This document shows positions 1-6,712 of a DNA stretch of 6,712 bases, one piece after another. Under the pieces are notes generated by a model that did not search any database, was not told where the DNA came from, and saw nothing but the letters and a program-made list of their open reading frames with translations. This DNA comes from CALFMR01 sp035550595 (GTDB lineage Bacteria > Acidobacteriota > Vicinamibacteria > Vicinamibacterales > SCN-69-37). Each line of letters opens with the position of its first letter. Position 1 is the first letter of the stretch. Made by a program: the position numbers and the translations under genes. The DNA lies in the NCBI GenBank assembly GCA_035550595.1, contig DASZOV010000037.1:1-6712 (forward strand), in the 5' to 3' direction.

Positions 1-1097
<1,097 letters not shown>

Positions 1098-1101
1098 CTA
1101 T

Positions 1102-5394
<4,293 letters not shown>

Positions 5395-5402
5395 TCAGTG
5401 AA

Positions 5403-5408
5403 CCTTCC
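5403..5408 (-). promoter_or_regulatory. rpoB ribosome binding site
   Basis: On the minus strand GGAAGG (5408-5403), within AAGGAAGG, ends 8 nt before the ATG at 5394. This supports that start codon for rpoB. Confidence 0.6.
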
Positions 5409-5428
5409 TTCGACGGCCGGCAGCGTCA

Positions 5429-5473
5429 GCCGCCTGGCCAAGCCAGCCAAATGACTCAGACCGCCGCCTGGCC
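5429..5473. repeat. 11-bp direct repeat in the rplL-rpoB gap
   Basis: GCCGCCTGGCC on the plus strand occurs at 5429-5439 and again at 5463-5473, where the second copy overlaps the loop and one arm of the 12-bp hairpin. In RNA the downstream copy could compete, with one bulged base, for the same 5' arm. Composition alone could produce a repeat of this kind, so a regulatory role is uncertain. Confidence 0.4.
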
Positions 5474-5485
5474 GGCGGCGGTCTG
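5457..5485 (-). terminator. Perfect 12-bp hairpin between rplL and rpoB, possible attenuator
   Basis: In the minus-strand transcript the arms CAGACCGCCGCC and GGCGGCGGTCTG are exact complements around a 5-nt loop (GGCCA). The sequence after it is AGTCATTTGGC, with only a short T-run, so it is at best a weak intrinsic terminator. In E. coli the rplL-rpoB gap holds a partial terminator that lowers rpoBC relative to ribosomal protein expression, plus an RNase III site. The position here fits the same job, but that is inference. A second, imperfect partner for the 5' arm lies downstream at 5429-5439. Confidence 0.55.
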
Positions 5486-5493
5486 CACGACAT

Positions 5494-5524
5494 CCCCGGC
5501 GCCGCCCGAGGCGGCCCTCCGGGG
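5494..5524 (-). other. Interrupted GC-rich stem-loop after rplL
   Basis: In the minus-strand transcript this begins 17 nt past the rplL stop. An outer stem CCCCGG/CCGGGG (5524-5519 with 5499-5494) encloses a small asymmetric internal loop and an inner stem GCCGCC/GGCGGC (5515-5510 with 5506-5501) with a 3-nt loop. It is 12 GC pairs in all. No U-tract follows, so it may be a 3'-end protecting, pausing or RNase-processing structure rather than a terminator. The pairing is exact, but the role is inferred. Confidence 0.5.
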
Positions 5525-5541
5525 CCCGGTCTCCCGACGCG

Positions 5542-5931
5542 CTACTTGATCTCGACCTTGGCCCCGGCCTCTTCGAACTTCTTCTTGATGGCCGCCGCCT
5601 CGTCCTTCGTCACGCCTTCCTTCACGGGCTTGGGCGCCGACTCGACCAGGTCCTTCGCTTCCTTCAGCCCGAGGCTCGTCACCTCGCGCACGACCTTGAT
5701 CGTGTTGATCTTGTTGCCGCCGATATCGGTCAGGACGACCGTGAACTCGGTCTTCTCTTCGGCGGGCGCCGCCGCGCCACCGCCGCCGGCCGCCATCGGC
5801 ATGGCCATCGGCACGGCCGCAGCCGCCGAGACGCCGAGCTCGGCCTCGAGCGTCTTGACCAGCTCGGACAGCTCGAGCACGGAAATTCCCTTGATGTAGT
5901 CGACCACCTGCTGCTGCGTCACTTCGGCCAT
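5542..5931 (-). CDS. rplL: 50S ribosomal protein L7/L12
   Basis: 129 residues from the chosen ATG at 5931 to TAG. The upstream in-frame ATG at 5937 would add only Met-Asp; it is disfavoured because its Shine-Dalgarno spacing is 2 nt, and because MAEVTQQQ resembles the usual L7/L12 start. L7/L12 is the multicopy stalk protein that recruits and stimulates EF-Tu, EF-G, IF2 and RF3. Residues 1-33 form the dimerising and L10-binding domain (VVDYIKGISVLELSELVKTL). Residues 34-58 form the flexible Ala/Gly/Pro/Met-rich hinge. Residues 60-129 form the globular factor-binding domain, with GGNKINTIKVVREVTSLGLK (71-90) followed by EAKDLVESAP (91-100), which carries the conserved factor-contact lysines and glycines. 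The length is close to the family norm. It follows rplJ by 93 nt and precedes rpoB by 147 nt. Confidence 0.97.
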   Translation of the reverse strand: MAEVTQQQVVDYIKGISVLELSELVKTLEAELGVSAAAAVPMAMPMAAGGGGAAAPAEEKTEFTVVLTDIGGNKINTIKVVREVTSLGLKEAKDLVESAPKPVKEGVTKDEAAAIKKKFEEAGAKVEIK

Positions 5932-5939
5932 GTCCATTG

Positions 5940-5945
5940 CTCCTC
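5940..5945 (-). promoter_or_regulatory. rplL ribosome binding site
   Basis: GAGGAG on the minus strand lies 2 nt before an ATG at 5937 but 8 nt before a second in-frame ATG at 5931. The 2-nt spacing is too short for normal initiation, so this site decides in favour of the second ATG. Confidence 0.65.
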
Positions 5946-6003
5946 GAAGACGAATCCGATCCGTTACGAATCCCTACGCCGGACCGCCGCGCCCGCAGGC
6001 GAC

Positions 6004-6017
6004 GGCCGGGCCCGGCC
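6004..6017. repeat. 14-bp GC palindrome after rplJ
   Basis: GGCCGGGCCCGGCC is a perfect 14-bp inverted repeat lying 7 nt beyond the rplJ stop. In RNA it could fold at most into about 5 bp with a 4-nt loop, and no U-run follows, so it is not a convincing terminator. In a genome this GC-rich it may be chance. Nearby, ACGAATCC occurs twice on the plus strand (5950-5957 and 5966-5973) just before the rplL ribosome binding site; I cannot assign either element a role. Confidence 0.35.
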
Positions 6018-6024
6018 CATCCCG

Positions 6025-6558
6025 TTACTTCTCGCCGCCGGCCTTCTCGCGCTCGGCCGCGGCCAGCACGTTCACCAAGCTGCGCGGCACGGCCGACAGC
6101 ACGGTGACGAGCTGCTGCATCGGCGCCTGCAACACGTAGAGCAGCCGCGCGGAGAGTTCCGCGCGACCCGGCAGGTTGGCCAGTTCATCGACCATCGCCG
6201 GCGCCACGCCGCGCCCCTGCACGACGGCCGCCTTGACGCTGATCGTCGGCGTCGCCTTGGCGAACGTCGTGAGCGCCTTGGCGAGCGCAACCGGATCGCG
6301 CTCGGTGTAGACGACCGCGGTCGTGCCCTTGAACTCGGCGGCCACGGCCTCGAGCGGCGTCCCCGCCACGGCCCGCCGCGCGAGCGTGTTCTTCACCACG
6401 CGATAGCTGCCGCCGGCTGCGCGAATCTGCCGGCGCAGCTCGGTCACCTGCGGCACCGTGATGCCGCGGTAGTCGACGAGCACGGCCGTCTCGGCCGTGC
6501 GAAACGCCGCGGTGAGCGTTCCCAGTTCGGTCTCTTTGTCGGCTCTGCTGACTGCCAT
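6025..6558 (-). CDS. rplJ: 50S ribosomal protein L10
   Basis: 177 residues, complete, ATG to TAA. L10 anchors the L7/L12 dimers to the 50S subunit and binds 23S rRNA beside L11 at the GTPase-associated centre; with bound L12 it is also a translational repressor of its own mRNA in several bacteria. The N-terminal domain (about 1-130) shows family landmarks: LVDYRGITVPQVTELRRQIR (27-46), the RVVKNTLARRA RNA-binding stretch (53-63) and EFKGTTAVVY (75-84). The C-terminal helix (about 134-172) carries three successive hydrophobic segments, LLYVLQAP, LVTVLSAV and LVNVLAAA, each a likely docking site for one L12 dimer. This makes it longer than the E. coli tail and more like that of Thermotoga. The ATG at 6558 is supported by a GGAG 6 nt upstream and by the usual N-terminus with a charged residue cluster. 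It sits between rplA and rplL as in most bacteria. Confidence 0.97.
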   Translation of the reverse strand: MAVSRADKETELGTLTAAFRTAETAVLVDYRGITVPQVTELRRQIRAAGGSYRVVKNTLARRAVAGTPLEAVAAEFKGTTAVVYTERDPVALAKALTTFAKATPTISVKAAVVQGRGVAPAMVDELANLPGRAELSARLLYVLQAPMQQLVTVLSAVPRSLVNVLAAAEREKAGGEK

Positions 6559-6575
6559 TGAACGCTCCGCTCCTT
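6559..6575 (-). promoter_or_regulatory. rplJ ribosome binding site in the rplA-rplJ junction
   Basis: Reading on the minus strand, AAGGAG (6575-6570) overlaps the rplA stop codon. A second GGAG (6568-6565) sits 6 nt before the rplJ ATG at 6558. The nearer one has the better spacing; the farther one is 11 nt away. The whole gap between the genes is 15 nt, so ribosomes finishing rplA could reinitiate on rplJ. Confidence 0.6.
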
Positions 6576-6712
6576 ACGACTTGACGAGCTCGTCGACGTG
6601 CGACGTCTCGATGACCACGCCCGGGCCCATCGTCGACGAGAGCGTCACGCTGCGCAGGTACTTGCCCTTCGCGGCCGACGGCTTCGCCTTGACGATCGTG
6701 TCCATGAGCGCG
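6574..6712 (-). CDS. rplA: 50S ribosomal protein L1, C-terminal end (partial)
   Basis: The last 45 codons and TAA stop of L1; the gene's 5' part lies beyond the right edge. The visible peptide runs from ALMDTIVKAKPSAAKGKYLR through SVTLSSTMGPGVVIE to the end DELVKS. It matches the L1 C-terminus: the KAKPxxAKGxY segment followed by the SxTMGxGV strand closing domain I. L1 binds helices 76-78 of 23S rRNA, forms the mobile stalk at the E site that helps deacylated tRNA leave, and in many bacteria represses its own mRNA. Its stop lies only 15 nt before rplJ, so both are probably on one transcript. The stop codon overlaps an AAGGAG that could serve rplJ. Identity is secure from the motifs and position, although only about a fifth of the protein is visible. 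Confidence 0.93.
   Translation of the reverse strand, partial: ALMDTIVKAKPSAAKGKYLRSVTLSSTMGPGVVIETSHVDELVKS

Noticed and set aside
5395..5541. A possible sigma-70-type promoter for rpoB in the gap.
   Set aside because: I saw no plausible TTGACA/TATAAT pair on the minus strand; the gap is almost entirely GC-rich stem sequence.
5950..5973. Two ACGAATCC copies 16 nt apart before rplL, considered as an operator.
   Set aside because: They are only 8 bp each, with no known regulator and no symmetry, and they sit inside an operon. They are noted under the palindrome entry but not called as an operator.
5930..6139. A small plus-strand open frame spanning the rplJ-rplL gap.
   Set aside because: It overlaps the ends of two real genes, has no ribosome binding site or recognisable sequence, and is explained by composition.

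Overview
This window is an ordinary housekeeping stretch of a GC-rich bacterial genome. It holds the ribosomal protein / RNA polymerase operon (the 'rif' or beta operon), with every gene on the minus strand. In transcription order, from high to low coordinates, the genes are: the tail of rplA (L1), complete rplJ (L10), complete rplL (L7/L12), complete rpoB (RNA polymerase beta, 1430 residues) and the first 365 codons of rpoC (beta-prime), which runs off the left edge. No mobile element, tRNA, rRNA, CRISPR array or accessory gene is visible. The plus-strand open frames, including one of 1287 codons opposite rpoB, are shadows of the GC-rich third-position bias.

The source is probably a member of Acidobacteriota, perhaps a Vicinamibacteria-like lineage. 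The reasons are the high GC content, the wording of the RpoC N-terminus (DFDAIRISLASPEKI, EVTKPETINYRTFKPERDG), and an RpoB that starts NVYRERIDFSKIKTTVPIPN and carries a cysteine-rich insertion after residue 80. This rests on remembered family resemblance, not on a search.

Layout: rplA tail 6574-6712; 15-nt gap; rplJ 6025-6558; 93-nt gap with a GC palindrome; rplL 5542-5931; 147-nt gap with two strong RNA hairpins, placed where many bacteria have a partial terminator; rpoB 1102-5394; 4-nt gap; rpoC from 1097 leftward. The rpoC Shine-Dalgarno sequence lies inside the last codons of rpoB, which suggests tightly coupled translation of the two large polymerase subunits. No intergenic stretch exceeds 150 nt.

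The products serve two machines. L1 forms the mobile E-site stalk of the 50S subunit. L10 and L7/L12 form the stalk that recruits translational GTPases. Beta and beta-prime form the catalytic core of RNA polymerase. The most notable signal is an approximately 58-residue, eight-cysteine double zinc-ribbon-like insertion near the N-terminus of RpoB. Its first half has the same cysteine spacing, and the same flanking Trp-Glu, as the zinc site of RpoC encoded just downstream. A second insertion of about 43 residues lies in the middle of RpoB. I found no convincing novel system beyond these polymerase elaborations.
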